Shown one piece after another: positions 35,182 through 44,763 of a stretch of 64,000 bases of DNA (position 1 is its first letter; each line of letters begins with the position of its first letter). Below the pieces are notes generated by a model, which worked only from the letters and a program-made list of their open reading frames with translations, had not been told where the DNA came from and searched no databases. Location: NCBI RefSeq assembly GCF_963663645.1, contig NZ_OY760503.1, positions 1,121,501-1,185,500 on the forward strand, read 5' to 3'. Source of the DNA: an uncultured Trichococcus sp. GTDB taxonomy: Bacteria > Bacillota > Bacilli > Lactobacillales > Aerococcaceae. The position numbers and the translations under genes were made by a program.

Positions 35182-37668
35182 ATGATGGAGAAAAAATTTA
35201 ATGATAAGTGGAAATTCTGGGAGAACAAGGACTCCTTTGCGTTGGTGTGGAACGTGCCTGAAACGGCCAAGGAAATCACGGTGCCGCATGATGCGATGTT
35301 TGAAAATAATCCGCACGCGGACAGTCTGAACGGCGGCAACACAGGCTATTATGACGGGGCATTCTACAACTATGTGAAGACGCTCCATGCTCCAGCTGAG
35401 TACAAAGAAAAGACGGTCATCCTGAAGTTTGAAGGCGTGTATATGAACGCCATGGTGTACATAAACGGCGAACTGGCGGGCAAGAATATGTTCGGGTATT
35501 CGACTTTTTATGTGCCGCTGAATGATTTCCTCCGCTACGGCGAAGAGAACGAAATCCGGGTCCAAGTCCGCAACGGCGCGATGATAAACAGCCGCTGGTA
35601 TTCCGGTGGAGGGATCTATCGGGATGTCTACCTGTTGGTTTCGGATGTGACGCATCTGGTGCCGGAAGGAATACAGATCAAGACAGCAGAAGCCGATGAA
35701 ACCTTAGCGGTATTGGACATTGCTACAGAGGTGAAGACAAGGAAGTATGCGCCAAGTCGCGTCGTGTTGGAGACCGTGATCCGCGATTCGGAAGGCAATG
35801 AAGTGGCGAAAGCAAACTCGCCTTTTGTGTTGTTCGAGCAGGAGGAGCGGGTCATCAAACAGCGCGTGACCGTGGACAACCCGGAACGCTGGTCGGACGA
35901 AAATCCGAGCCTCTACACATGCGAAAGCAATCTGTACGTGGATGGGGAATTGGCGGATGAAGCAGAAACAACTTTCGGCATCCGGACATTGCAGGTGGAT
36001 GCGAAACGCGGGCTGCGTGTGAACGGGGAAACCGTGAAACTTCGCGGAGCTTGCATCCATCACGACAGCGGCCTACTTGGGGCGGCGACGTATGAGGATG
36101 CCCAATTCCGCCAAATCAAACTGCTGAAGGAAGCGGGCTTCAATGCGGTCCGGATGTCCCATCACCCGATGGCGCCTGCGATGCTGCGGGCTTGCGACCG
36201 TTTGGGGATGTACGTGATGGACGAAACGTTCGACATGTGGAACCGGATGAAATCCGACTACGATTACGGCCTTTATTTCCAGGAATGGTGGGAAAAAGAT
36301 GTGACGGCGATGGTGCGCAAGGATTTCAATCATCCGGCCGTTATCCTTTATTCCGTTGGGAACGAAATTCCGGAAATCGGGAACCCGCACGGAGCGAAAG
36401 TCTGCCACGAACTTTGCGCCAAGATCAAATCGTTGGACGACACCCGCTTCACCTTGGCTGCCATCAACGGCGTCTTTGCGGCGGGGGATAAGGTCGGTCA
36501 GATCGTGAGCGATGTTGTTTCCGACCTGCAGCAGTCAGGCGAAATCGAAGGCAATGTCAATGACTTCATGACGCTGATGGACGGCCATCTGGACGAAATC
36601 GTGATGCACCCGGCCATTTCGGAACGCTTGGAAACGGCCTGCAGCCCGACGGATATCGCGGGGTACAACTACATGACTGCCCGTTATGAATGGGACAGCC
36701 AAACCTATCCGAACCGCGTCATGGTCGGCAGCGAAACGTACCCGCCGGAAATCGCCCGCAACTGGGATTTGATCGAAAAACTTCCGCAAGTCATTGGCGA
36801 TTTTACCTGGACCGGGTGGGACTATCTTGGCGAAGCGGGTATCGGTGTAGCGGCTTATCAATGGGGTGAAGGCGGATTTGGAGCGAAGTTCCCTTGCCAA
36901 ATAGCTTATGTTGGGGATATCGACATCACTGGAGTCCGCCGACCAGCCTCCTATTTGCGTGAGATTGTCTTCGGGCTGCGGACAAATCCTTACATCACGG
37001 TCCAAAACCCGCGCAGATACGGCGAACATTTGCTGAAGACGCCATGGATCATGAGCGATAACGTGTCGAGTTGGACATGGAGCGGCTGCGAGTGGAACCC
37101 AGTGATTGTGGAAGTGTATGCGCCAGGAACGGAAATCGAACTGTTCCGCAACGGAGAATCGCTGGGCAAGCAAGCTTCCGGCAAAGCGGTAGGTTACCGC
37201 GCGCTGTTCGAAACTACTTACGAGCCAGGGGAACTGACAGCCATCGCCTTCGAAAACGGACTGGAAGTCGGCCGCATCAGTTTGAAAACTGCCGGAGAGG
37301 ACTGCAAGTTTGTCTTTGGCGCGGAGGAAATCATGGATGAACTCATCTATGTCCCGGTTGCCTATCGTGACGCAGCAGGAACTATTTCCCCGGATGTTGA
37401 TCAGACGATCAGTGTGGCAGTTTCCGGAGGAGCGGAGCTTATCGGCTTCGGCAGCGGCAATCCGAAACCAGAATCCAATCCGGATAAGAATGTGACACAA
37501 ACGTTCCTGGGCCGTGTGATGATCATCCTCAAAAAGACTGCCGATGCAGAAAATATCTTCTTGACCCTTACTGATGAGAACGGCGTTGCAGAATCGCTGG
37601 AACTGTCGCTGACTGATCTAAAATCCGACCGACAAACCCTACTCGTTTCGGAAAGGGTGAAACTATGA
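35182..37668 (+). CDS. GH2-family beta-galactosidase/beta-glycosidase
   Basis: An 828-aa cytoplasmic enzyme with the GH2 order: sugar-binding jelly roll (about 1-160, with RWYSGGGIYRDV), immunoglobulin-like domain (about 165-265), TIM barrel (about 270-560), then C-terminal sandwich domains. Acid/base Glu395 is in SVGNEIPE and nucleophile Glu518 in MVGSETYPP. The C-terminal part resembles DUF4982-type galactosidases with EIELFRNGESLG. No signal peptide. ATG 35182 with GGTGGA is preferred over GTG 35173. Its stop overlaps the GH43 start, so both act on the same substrate class. Galactosidase is most likely; other beta-glycosides are possible. Confidence 0.88.
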   Translation: MMEKKFNDKWKFWENKDSFALVWNVPETAKEITVPHDAMFENNPHADSLNGGNTGYYDGAFYNYVKTLHAPAEYKEKTVILKFEGVYMNAMVYINGELAGKNMFGYSTFYVPLNDFLRYGEENEIRVQVRNGAMINSRWYSGGGIYRDVYLLVSDVTHLVPEGIQIKTAEADETLAVLDIATEVKTRKYAPSRVVLETVIRDSEGNEVAKANSPFVLFEQEERVIKQRVTVDNPERWSDENPSLYTCESNLYVDGELADEAETTFGIRTLQVDAKRGLRVNGETVKLRGACIHHDSGLLGAATYEDAQFRQIKLLKEAGFNAVRMSHHPMAPAMLRACDRLGMYVMDETFDMWNRMKSDYDYGLYFQEWWEKDVTAMVRKDFNHPAVILYSVGNEIPEIGNPHGAKVCHELCAKIKSLDDTRFTLAAINGVFAAGDKVGQIVSDVVSDLQQSGEIEGNVNDFMTLMDGHLDEIVMHPAISERLETACSPTDIAGYNYMTARYEWDSQTYPNRVMVGSETYPPEIARNWDLIEKLPQVIGDFTWTGWDYLGEAGIGVAAYQWGEGGFGAKFPCQIAYVGDIDITGVRRPASYLREIVFGLRTNPYITVQNPRRYGEHLLKTPWIMSDNVSSWTWSGCEWNPVIVEVYAPGTEIELFRNGESLGKQASGKAVGYRALFETTYEPGELTAIAFENGLEVGRISLKTAGEDCKFVFGAEEIMDELIYVPVAYRDAAGTISPDVDQTISVAVSGGAELIGFGSGNPKPESNPDKNVTQTFLGRVMIILKKTADAENIFLTLTDENGVAESLELSLTDLKSDRQTLLVSERVKL

Positions 37669-39314
37669 TCCGGAATCCGATTCTGCCGGGTTTTTACCCG
37701 GATCCGTCGATTTGCCGGGTTGAAGATGATTTTTATCTTGTCACATCCAGCTTCAGTTATTTTCCGGGCGTGCCGATCTTCCACAGTAAGGATTTGGAGC
37801 AGTGGGTACAGATCGGCCACGTGCTGGATCGCCCTGAACAGTTGCCGCTGACGCATGAAATGATCTCGGCCGGCATTTTTGCCCCGACCATCCGCTACCA
37901 TAACGGCACGTTCTACATGATCACGACCAATATGAGCATGGGTGTCGTCAATTTTATCGTCACCGCTACCGATCCTGCCGGGCCGTGGTCGGAGATGCAC
38001 ATCATCAAAGGAGCGGACGGCATCGATCCTTCTTTGTTCTGGGATGATGACGGAAAGTGCTACTACACAGGCACAACCCGTTTCGATGATGAAGCCGGCT
38101 CCCGGCAAGGCATTTGGTGCTCCGAGATCGATCTGGCAACTTTCGAGTTGGTCGGCGAGCGCCACATCATCGGGACCGGGGCCCAGATAAACGCGGAAGC
38201 CCCGGAAGGTCCGCATTTGTACAAAAAGGACGGCTACTACTATTTGCTGATTGCCGAAGGCGGAACGGAACATTTCCATGCGGTCACGATCAGTCGCAGC
38301 CAATCGATTTTCGGGAAATACGAGAATCACCAAGGCAATCCGATCCTGACCCATCGCCACCTCGGAACAGGCTTTCCGATCTGGAATGTGGGCCATGGGG
38401 ATTTGATCGAATTGCAGAACGGCGGTTGGTATATGGTGTGCCTCGGTTCAAGGTTGAGCGAAGGCAGACATAAACTGTTGGGCCGCGAAACCTTTCTCGT
38501 GCCGGTTGTGTGGGAGGATGGTTGGCCCGTCGTCAGCAAAGGCACAGGCAAAGTGGAATGGACCTATCCATCGCCGGGACTGCCGAGCTGGCAACCGGCT
38601 GGGCGCGCAGTCAATGATTTCAAGGCGCCTGTCGTCGAGAATTTCGAACAGGAACTGGGTTTTGACTGGAACTTTTTGGGCACGCCCCGCGAGGAATTTG
38701 CCAAGGTGGAAGCAGGCCGTCTGCGCTTGAAGCTGCTGAAAAGCTCTTTGGTCCCATGGGAATTCGACAATACGGACGGGAGCGTCTTCAGCCGCATCTC
38801 GAAAATCGGCAAAACAAAAGAGAACGTCAGCTTCGTCGGCAGACGCCAGCAGCATCTGGATTTTCAGGCAACGGTCACGGTCCATTTTTCACCGGAGCAA
38901 AACGAGACGGCGGGCATCGCCGTCCTGCAGAATGACGCCAATCAATTGCGTTTGGAAATCACGGAAGGCCAAGCGGGAAATCCGGTCGTGCGCTGTATGC
39001 GGGTGGTCTCGCATTATGATCAATCCGGCATCCAGCACTTCACCGAAACGCAGCTGGGCGAAGTCGTTGCGGCTCCGAATCAAGCGGATTTTGTCCTGCA
39101 AGTAAAAGGAAATGGCTCGCGCTACAGTTTCTCGGCAGGGCCAGCCGCAGCCAGACTGGAGCCGGTTGCTGAGCGGGTGGACGGGTCTTTCTTGGGTTCG
39201 GAAACAGCTGGCGGGTTTGTCGGTGCCTATATCGGCCTGTTCGCTTCCGGAAACGGGCAAACGAAAGAGAAGTATGCAGAATTCGAAACCTTCATTTACG
39301 AGGGGTTTGAATGA
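37665..39314 (+). CDS. GH43-family beta-xylosidase/alpha-L-arabinofuranosidase
   Basis: A 549-aa enzyme: a five-bladed propeller (about 1-310) with general base Asp13 in PGFYPDPSI, the second Asp in GIDPSLFWDDDG and the acid Glu in NAEAPEGPHLY; then a C-terminal concanavalin-like sandwich (about 325-545). This architecture is typical of GH43 xylosidases and arabinofuranosidases of the XynB type. It has no signal peptide and overlaps the GH2 gene by ATGA. It should remove xylose or arabinose from imported oligosaccharides. Confidence 0.9.
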   Translation: MIRNPILPGFYPDPSICRVEDDFYLVTSSFSYFPGVPIFHSKDLEQWVQIGHVLDRPEQLPLTHEMISAGIFAPTIRYHNGTFYMITTNMSMGVVNFIVTATDPAGPWSEMHIIKGADGIDPSLFWDDDGKCYYTGTTRFDDEAGSRQGIWCSEIDLATFELVGERHIIGTGAQINAEAPEGPHLYKKDGYYYLLIAEGGTEHFHAVTISRSQSIFGKYENHQGNPILTHRHLGTGFPIWNVGHGDLIELQNGGWYMVCLGSRLSEGRHKLLGRETFLVPVVWEDGWPVVSKGTGKVEWTYPSPGLPSWQPAGRAVNDFKAPVVENFEQELGFDWNFLGTPREEFAKVEAGRLRLKLLKSSLVPWEFDNTDGSVFSRISKIGKTKENVSFVGRRQQHLDFQATVTVHFSPEQNETAGIAVLQNDANQLRLEITEGQAGNPVVRCMRVVSHYDQSGIQHFTETQLGEVVAAPNQADFVLQVKGNGSRYSFSAGPAAARLEPVAERVDGSFLGSETAGGFVGAYIGLFASGNGQTKEKYAEFETFIYEGFE

Positions 39315-39331
39315 GAAGGAGATTGTAAACG

Positions 39332-41524
39332 ATGAGGGATGTGCAGACACAAAAAATAGAAGCCTTGATCGGCGAAATGACTTTGGAAGAAAAAATCGGG
39401 CAGCTGCAGCAATGCGGACCTTCCCTGGTGGGCGCCTTCGAGGTCAGCTTCGAGGAACTGCTGGACATGATGTTCGACGGACGGATCAGTCAGGAAGAAT
39501 TCGGCCGGTTGATGAGCACGGCCGAAAAAGACTTCCATGAAGAGGATCTGCGGGCCGGAAAGATCGGTTCGTACAACGGCGTCGGGGATGCGCTGACAGC
39601 GAACCGGCTCCAAAAAATAGCCGTGGAGGAAAGCCGTCTGGGCATTCCTTTGCTGTTCGGCTATGATGTGATCCATGGTTTCCGGACGGTGACGCCGATC
39701 CCGTTGGCTGAAAGTTGCGCCTGGGATCCGGAACTTTGGCAGCAAACGGCCAGAATGTCTGCGGAAGAGGCTACTGCGGCGGGTATTCACATGACGTTCG
39801 CCCCGATGGTGGACGTCGCGAAAGATGCGCGCTGGGGCCGTGTCAGTGAAGGCGCTGGCGAGGATACTCTGCTGAACGGCGACTATGGTGCAGCCAAAGT
39901 GAGAGGCTTTCAGGGCGAGGACTTGTCACAAGCGGACGCGATGGCAGCCTGTCTCAAGCACTTTGCGGCTTATGGAGCCGGGGAAGCCGGCAAGGATTAC
40001 AATCGGGTGGATATGTCCGAGCAATGCTTGTGGGAGGAATATCTGCCTGCTTACAAGGCTTGTATCGATGCTGGGGCGCGTGCGGTCATGCCGGCTTTCA
40101 ACGATCTGAACGGCGTGCCGTGCACCGTGAACGAGGGGCTGCTGCGGGATGTTTTGCGGGACGAATGGGGCTTCGACGGCATCACGGTGAGCGACGCGAA
40201 TGCCATCGCTGAATGCGTCAATCATGGCGTCGTCGCGGATCGGCAAGCGGCGGCCAAAGAAGCGCTGCAGGCAGGGATCGATATGGATATGACTTCGAAT
40301 GTCTACGCCGAAAATCTTGCCGGACTGATCGAGGCCGGCGACCTCGCAGAGGATTTATTGGACCAAGCCGTTTACCGCATCCTCAAGCTTAAAGTCGAAC
40401 TTGGCTTGTTTGACAATCCTTACCAGACGGATGAAGAAAAAGAAAAACGGACCTTGGTGAAGCCGGAATACCGGGTGCTTGCCCGCGAAGTGGCGACCAA
40501 ATCGATGGTGCTGCTGAAAAATGAGGCTGTTTTGCCGCTGAATCCGCAGCAAAAAATCGCCGTCTTCGGTGCGCTTGCGAACGATCCGGGCCAGATGACC
40601 GGCGCTTGGGCCATCGGGGCGCAGGAAGACGACTGCGTCAGCCTGGTTCAGGCCATGGATGCGCAAGGGATTTCTTACGCCTATCATCCCGGCATTGTCG
40701 ACGGGAGCGTGGCGACAGCTGAGATCAACCAAGCAGCGGAAAGCGCGGATGTGCTGATTTTGGCAATCGGCGAGCAAAAAGAAGAGAGCGGGGAAGCCGC
40801 AAGCAAGGCGGCCATCTCCTTGCCGGCCATCCAACTGGAGCTTGCAGAAACGCTGCTTCGGACAGGGAAACCGGTTGTTGCCGTGCTGTTCAACGGCCGA
40901 CCGCTGGCGATTCCGACTGTTGCGGAACAGGTGCCTGCAATTCTGGAGTCCTGGCATCCGGGAATCGAAGCCGGGAACGCGATTTTGGATATTCTCTATG
41001 GTGCGGTGAATCCGAGCGCAAAATTGACGACAACCTTTCCGTTCGCAACGGGACAATGCCCGCTTTACTATGACCACATTTCCACTGGACGTCCCGGAGG
41101 CAAATCCAAATTTACCTCGAAATATTTGGACACGCCGCTTGAACCCGTCTATCCGTTCGGCTACGGTTTGAGCTATACGACGTTTTCGTACAGTAATCTG
41201 CAAGTGGGAACAACGGATGATGCGGTCCGTCTTGCGGTGACCGTCACGAATAGCGGTGCGCGTGAAGGCGAAGAAATCGTCCAATGCTACGTGCAAGACA
41301 TTGTGGCCAAACGGGCGCGTCCGGTCAAGCAGTTGAAAGCCTATCAGAAGGTATTGCTTCAGCCGGGGGAATTGATTACGATGGAATTTGAAGTGCCGTT
41401 CGAAAAATTGGGCTACTATGATCAGAAAATGGACTATACTTTGGAATCTGGCGCATTCCGATTTTTTGTCGGCGGAAATTCCAGGGACACCCTTTCGGAA
41501 ACAATCCAACTATCATTCATTTAA
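39332..41524 (+). CDS. GH3-family beta-glucosidase/beta-xylosidase, BglX-like
   Basis: A 730-aa enzyme of full GH3 length: TIM barrel (about 1-370), alpha/beta sandwich (about 385-590) and fibronectin III-like domain (about 635-720). Nucleophile Asp288 is in GITVSDANAI; PLLFGYDVIHGFRT, APMVDVAKDARWGR and KHFAAYGAGEAGKDYN bind substrate; YPFGYGLSYTTF precedes the last domain. No signal peptide, so cytoplasmic. It is third in the operon, 17 bases after GH43, with AAGGAG upstream. Glucosidase is most likely, but xylosidase activity is common in the subgroup. Confidence 0.92.
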   Translation: MRDVQTQKIEALIGEMTLEEKIGQLQQCGPSLVGAFEVSFEELLDMMFDGRISQEEFGRLMSTAEKDFHEEDLRAGKIGSYNGVGDALTANRLQKIAVEESRLGIPLLFGYDVIHGFRTVTPIPLAESCAWDPELWQQTARMSAEEATAAGIHMTFAPMVDVAKDARWGRVSEGAGEDTLLNGDYGAAKVRGFQGEDLSQADAMAACLKHFAAYGAGEAGKDYNRVDMSEQCLWEEYLPAYKACIDAGARAVMPAFNDLNGVPCTVNEGLLRDVLRDEWGFDGITVSDANAIAECVNHGVVADRQAAAKEALQAGIDMDMTSNVYAENLAGLIEAGDLAEDLLDQAVYRILKLKVELGLFDNPYQTDEEKEKRTLVKPEYRVLAREVATKSMVLLKNEAVLPLNPQQKIAVFGALANDPGQMTGAWAIGAQEDDCVSLVQAMDAQGISYAYHPGIVDGSVATAEINQAAESADVLILAIGEQKEESGEAASKAAISLPAIQLELAETLLRTGKPVVAVLFNGRPLAIPTVAEQVPAILESWHPGIEAGNAILDILYGAVNPSAKLTTTFPFATGQCPLYYDHISTGRPGGKSKFTSKYLDTPLEPVYPFGYGLSYTTFSYSNLQVGTTDDAVRLAVTVTNSGAREGEEIVQCYVQDIVAKRARPVKQLKAYQKVLLQPGELITMEFEVPFEKLGYYDQKMDYTLESGAFRFFVGGNSRDTLSETIQLSFI

Positions 41525-41529
41525 TGGGG

Positions 41530-41567
41530 AAGGCACGCCGAAGAAACATCGGCTGCGCCTTTTTTGT
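41530..41567 (+). terminator. Terminator after the GH3 gene
   Basis: AAGGCACGCCGA pairs, with one bulge, with TCGGCTGCGCCTT, followed by TTTTT. Confidence 0.8.
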
Positions 41568-41647
41568 TATTTCAAATAAATACTTTCCATGAATGAAAAG
41601 TTTTTAAATCAATGAAGTAAACCCTTTCGGAAATAAAATAAGTGATA

Positions 41648-41710
41648 TTAAAAAATGTCGGATTGTCAGTAAATAATAACATGGCTGTTTGGGAAGCGTT
41701 TTTATATACT
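41648..41710 (+). promoter_or_regulatory. Promoter region of the symporter gene with shared motif
   Basis: TTAAAAAATGTCG (41648-41660), then TATACT (41705-41710) 44 bases later, the same distance as at the GH2 promoter; CATGG lies 19 bases after the motif in both. The -35 is poor. GGGAAGCGTTTTTA (41691-41704) is a weak cre candidate (11 of 14). Confidence 0.55.
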
Positions 41711-41750
41711 ATCCTTATCAAGCTTGATAGAAGAAAAGGAGTGATATGTT

Positions 41751-43175
41751 ATGGCAGAAAAGACAGAAGCAACAGTGTTGGTGGAAAATGAAACAAACGC
41801 ACCAAAAGAAAAAGTCAGTAACCTATTTGCCTGGTCGCATGCTACGTCGGTAAGTGGAACCGCTATGTTGATAGCAGCCATTATTGCAAGTTATTTCTCG
41901 GTATTTATGACGGACACAATGAGGATCCCGGCCGCAGCAGCATCCATGATCATGTTTGTGGCGACTTTATGGGACGCAGTCAATGATCCGATGATGGGTG
42001 TTCTTGCCGATCGGACGAAATCAAAATGGGGCCGTTATCGCCCGTATTTCATCGTCGCACCGATTCTGCTCACCATTTTTGGGACACTGATTTGGCTGAA
42101 TCCTGATTTCTCAACGAACGGCAAAATCATCTATGTGCTGGTGACCTATATCGGCTACGGCATGACGGTTACGCTGTATACGATGCCGCAGATGGCGATC
42201 TTGCCTGCACATGTGAAAACAGATGAGCAACGAAACAAAGTCATCATGATGGGCGCGGGCGCTACAGCGGTCATGTTCACAGTCGGCGCATCATTCACTC
42301 CGCAAATGAAAGCGTTCTTTGAAGGGGCATTCGGAGTATCGAACGGCTACATTCCATTGATGCTCGTTCTTGGATTTTTTTCCTGCCTCTCGTTCTGGGG
42401 CTTGTTTGCAACAGCGAAAGAAAAATACATCGCTCCTGTAAGCGATACGCCGCTCACACAAGATTTGAAGAAAATTCTGCGCCATAAAGAATTGACGCCG
42501 TTCGTCATCGTTTGGATCATGGCTTCGATGGGATACGGCTTGATGTTTGCGAGTTCCGTTTTCTATATGTTGTATTACTTGGCTCGTCCGGATCTGATCT
42601 CCATCTACATGCTGATCGTTTCCATAGGTGCTTTGGTTTCGATGGTTGTCTTGATGCCGATTTGTATGCGCATCTTTAAAACAGCCCAAAAAACACTGTT
42701 TGTAACGCAAATAATAGCAATCATCTGTTATGTGACGCTGTTCTTCGTGGGTAACAAGAGTATGATGCTGCTTTATGTCATCACTTTCATTGCGACGGCT
42801 TTTGCTTCAATGTCAAACGCTCTTGTGAATGTACTTGTGAACGATGCTATCGACTATGTTCAATTCAAAGACGGCATCACAGCAAACGGCGTTATTTCAT
42901 CCATCAAAGGCTTTGCGCAGAAATGCGGAAATACCGTAACGAACTCAGGGATTCTGGCTGTGCTTGCTTGGGCAGGCTACAGAGCCGGTGAAATCGGCAA
43001 CCAACCAGAGAGCACTCTGCTTGCCATCAACTTCCTGCGTTTCGGTGCACCAGCCTTAGCCGGAGCCATTCTGTTGATTGCCTTGAAGTTTAATCCTGTA
43101 GAAAAACACCGTGCGGATATCCAAGAAATGAAAGATCTTATCCGCGACCACAGCGAAGACAATCATGAAGCATAA
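41751..43175 (+). CDS. GPH-family glycoside/sodium or proton symporter
   Basis: A 474-aa carrier with about twelve membrane segments. DPMMGVLADRT and KWGRYRPYF form the conserved loop of the galactoside-pentose-hexuronide family, and FKDGITANGVISSIKGF is the second family signature. A polar N-terminal tail (30 residues) precedes the first segment; there is no C-terminal EIIA-like domain. AAAGGAG precedes ATG 41751. It is the only carrier within the glycosidase locus and is the best candidate importer for its substrates. Confidence 0.9.
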   Translation: MAEKTEATVLVENETNAPKEKVSNLFAWSHATSVSGTAMLIAAIIASYFSVFMTDTMRIPAAAASMIMFVATLWDAVNDPMMGVLADRTKSKWGRYRPYFIVAPILLTIFGTLIWLNPDFSTNGKIIYVLVTYIGYGMTVTLYTMPQMAILPAHVKTDEQRNKVIMMGAGATAVMFTVGASFTPQMKAFFEGAFGVSNGYIPLMLVLGFFSCLSFWGLFATAKEKYIAPVSDTPLTQDLKKILRHKELTPFVIVWIMASMGYGLMFASSVFYMLYYLARPDLISIYMLIVSIGALVSMVVLMPICMRIFKTAQKTLFVTQIIAIICYVTLFFVGNKSMMLLYVITFIATAFASMSNALVNVLVNDAIDYVQFKDGITANGVISSIKGFAQKCGNTVTNSGILAVLAWAGYRAGEIGNQPESTLLAINFLRFGAPALAGAILLIALKFNPVEKHRADIQEMKDLIRDHSEDNHEA

Positions 43176-43254
43176 TCAGAGGTATTTTTAGTCCAAAAAA
43201 GGGTGCTGTCTCCGAAAAGGGGCAGCACCTATGTTGGTTTATTAAGGGTTGTTA

Positions 43255-43470
43255 GTGGGTGGTGCGGTGGCTTCGCCGGAGCTGATGCGAGCACGGTACT
43301 TGCACCTCCGGCGAGCCTTCGTTCGGCGGAGGACAGCATCTGATTTCGCGCCCAGCTCCGGCCAGCATTCGCTCACAGGAGGAGGGCAGATTACCGGCAC
43401 CGCAACTCCGTTGAGAAGGGCGCTCACCGGAGGAAAGCGGCAGCTACGCGCAAAAAAACGGACCACCTTG
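43255..43470 (+). repeat. Long GC-rich repeat, copy in forward orientation
   Basis: About 180 bases here match, with roughly 80 percent identity by eye, the reverse complement of 51660-51835 (shared runs include GGCTTCGCCGGAGCTGAT, GAGGACAGCATC, GCGCCCAGCTCCGGCCA and TTACCGGCACCGCAACTCC). It is made of TCCGGC/GCCGGA hairpin modules. A hairpin GGTGCTG/CAGCACC at 43202-43229 before it probably belongs to the symporter's 3' end. Open frames through it are probably chance. Confidence 0.8.
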
Positions 43471-43499
43471 GAGCAAGACGGCCCATCTTAATATAAAGT

Positions 43500-44615
43500 T
43501 TAAGTGAACGGATTGAAAGTATCCTCTGTGTGCGCGTGTTGTTTGCGGTATTGCACCGGTGAAATCTGATAGGTTGTGCGGAATACGCGCGAAAAATGAT
43601 CGGTCGACTTGTAGCCGACCTGGGCGGCGATTTCGCTGATTTTCAGGTTGGAGTTCTCCAGATATTCAATCGCATGCGCCAAGCGCAGGCGCCGGACCAG
43701 ATCGGTGAAATTGTAGCCGGTGTTTTCCCGGATCATCGTCGACAGATAAGGCTCGCTGTAATGGAATTCCTCGGCCAATCGGGACAGCGACAGATCCTGG
43801 TAATGGTGCTGGATGTACTGCAGGATCACGGAAAAATCGGTGCCGATGTGATAGTTATGGAATTGCATGCTCTCGCTGTAATTGCGCAGCAAGTTGGAGA
43901 ACATCAAGTTGATCCAATTGATGCAGCAACTGTTGCTGTAGTTGTCGTAGCGATGGCATTCAACCATGGCATTGCGGATAAGCGGTTTCAGCTGGTCGTT
44001 CTGATCGGTTTTGAACAAAAGGAAATTGGGACTTGTATCATCCTGAAGGATTTTGCGGAAAAAGTAAGAAAGCAGATCCTTTCCTGACAACAACGAGAAG
44101 AAAATCGTGTCGAAGGAGCTTTTGCGGAGCATGATCGTGTACACAATCGATTCATCATCAATCAAAATATCATGCTTTGAGGAAGGCGCAATGATGCAAA
44201 GTTCCCCTTCCTGCAAGGTGGATATTTCATCCTCAAAAGTGAACCGACAGCTGCCCCGCACGACGTAATTGATTTCAAAAAAGTTATGCGTATGCGGATT
44301 CGGACGGGTGAACTGGGGATGGCGGATAACAAACACATCCCGTTTGTGAGGAATGATATCCGTTTCGACGACAGAGGACGTTGAAGGGATCTGCGGCGTC
44401 AGGAAAAGCACAAAGGAATCGATGATATCCTCAAACTCATCATCCGACATGTTCTCGAAAATGCCGGTTACATTGGGTATTTCGAGCGTTTGTTTCAATA
44501 AACCTTTACGGTAAAGATAGTCCGTCATCTCGGTAAACTGCATGCGTTTGCCGGCCTGACGGTAATAATCGGTCATTTGCTTTTGGAATTCACCGTACGT
44601 GATGTAGTAGGGCAT
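43500..44615 (-). CDS. AraC-family transcriptional regulator
   Basis: A 371-aa cytoplasmic regulator. A helical region (about 1-80) precedes a cupin sensor domain with NPHTHNFFEINYVVRG and LQEGELCIIAPSSKHDI; two helix-turn-helix motifs fill the last 100 residues (LSLSRLAEEFHYSEPYLSTM and LKISEIAAQVGYKSTDHFS, followed by FRTTYQISPVQYR). It is divergent from the GH78 gene and lies in the middle of the glycosidase locus, so it is the likely activator of these genes, perhaps through the TTAAAAAATGTCG motif. The effector is unknown. Confidence 0.9.
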   Translation of the reverse strand: MPYYITYGEFQKQMTDYYRQAGKRMQFTEMTDYLYRKGLLKQTLEIPNVTGIFENMSDDEFEDIIDSFVLFLTPQIPSTSSVVETDIIPHKRDVFVIRHPQFTRPNPHTHNFFEINYVVRGSCRFTFEDEISTLQEGELCIIAPSSKHDILIDDESIVYTIMLRKSSFDTIFFSLLSGKDLLSYFFRKILQDDTSPNFLLFKTDQNDQLKPLIRNAMVECHRYDNYSNSCCINWINLMFSNLLRNYSESMQFHNYHIGTDFSVILQYIQHHYQDLSLSRLAEEFHYSEPYLSTMIRENTGYNFTDLVRRLRLAHAIEYLENSNLKISEIAAQVGYKSTDHFSRVFRTTYQISPVQYRKQHAHTEDTFNPFT

Positions 44616-44662
44616 AATTTTTAGGTCCTCCCTGTCAGAGCTAGAGTAGCGGTTGTTGGAAA

Positions 44663-44691
44663 AGTATAGCAGACATATTTTTGTTATTCAA
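44663..44691 (-). promoter_or_regulatory. Promoter of the AraC-family gene
   Basis: On the minus strand TTGAAT (44691-44686), 17 bases, TATACT (44668-44663). The spacer contains AAAAATATGTCTG, a looser relative of the shared motif, which could give autoregulation. Confidence 0.6.
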
Positions 44692-44763
44692 GAAGGCTTA
44701 GATTACAGCAATCATTCAAAATAAAACAAGAACGAGCAAAGAAATGAAACCGGAGGCAAAATC

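Noticed and set aside
36073-36408. Long minus-strand frames opposite the GH2, GH43, GH3 and GH78 genes
   Set aside because: GC-rich codon use makes long antisense frames by chance; none shows a family motif or ribosome site.
43249-43491. 80-codon frame similar to the phosphatase extension
   Set aside because: The similarity reflects the shared DNA repeat in both places, with no start context or known family.
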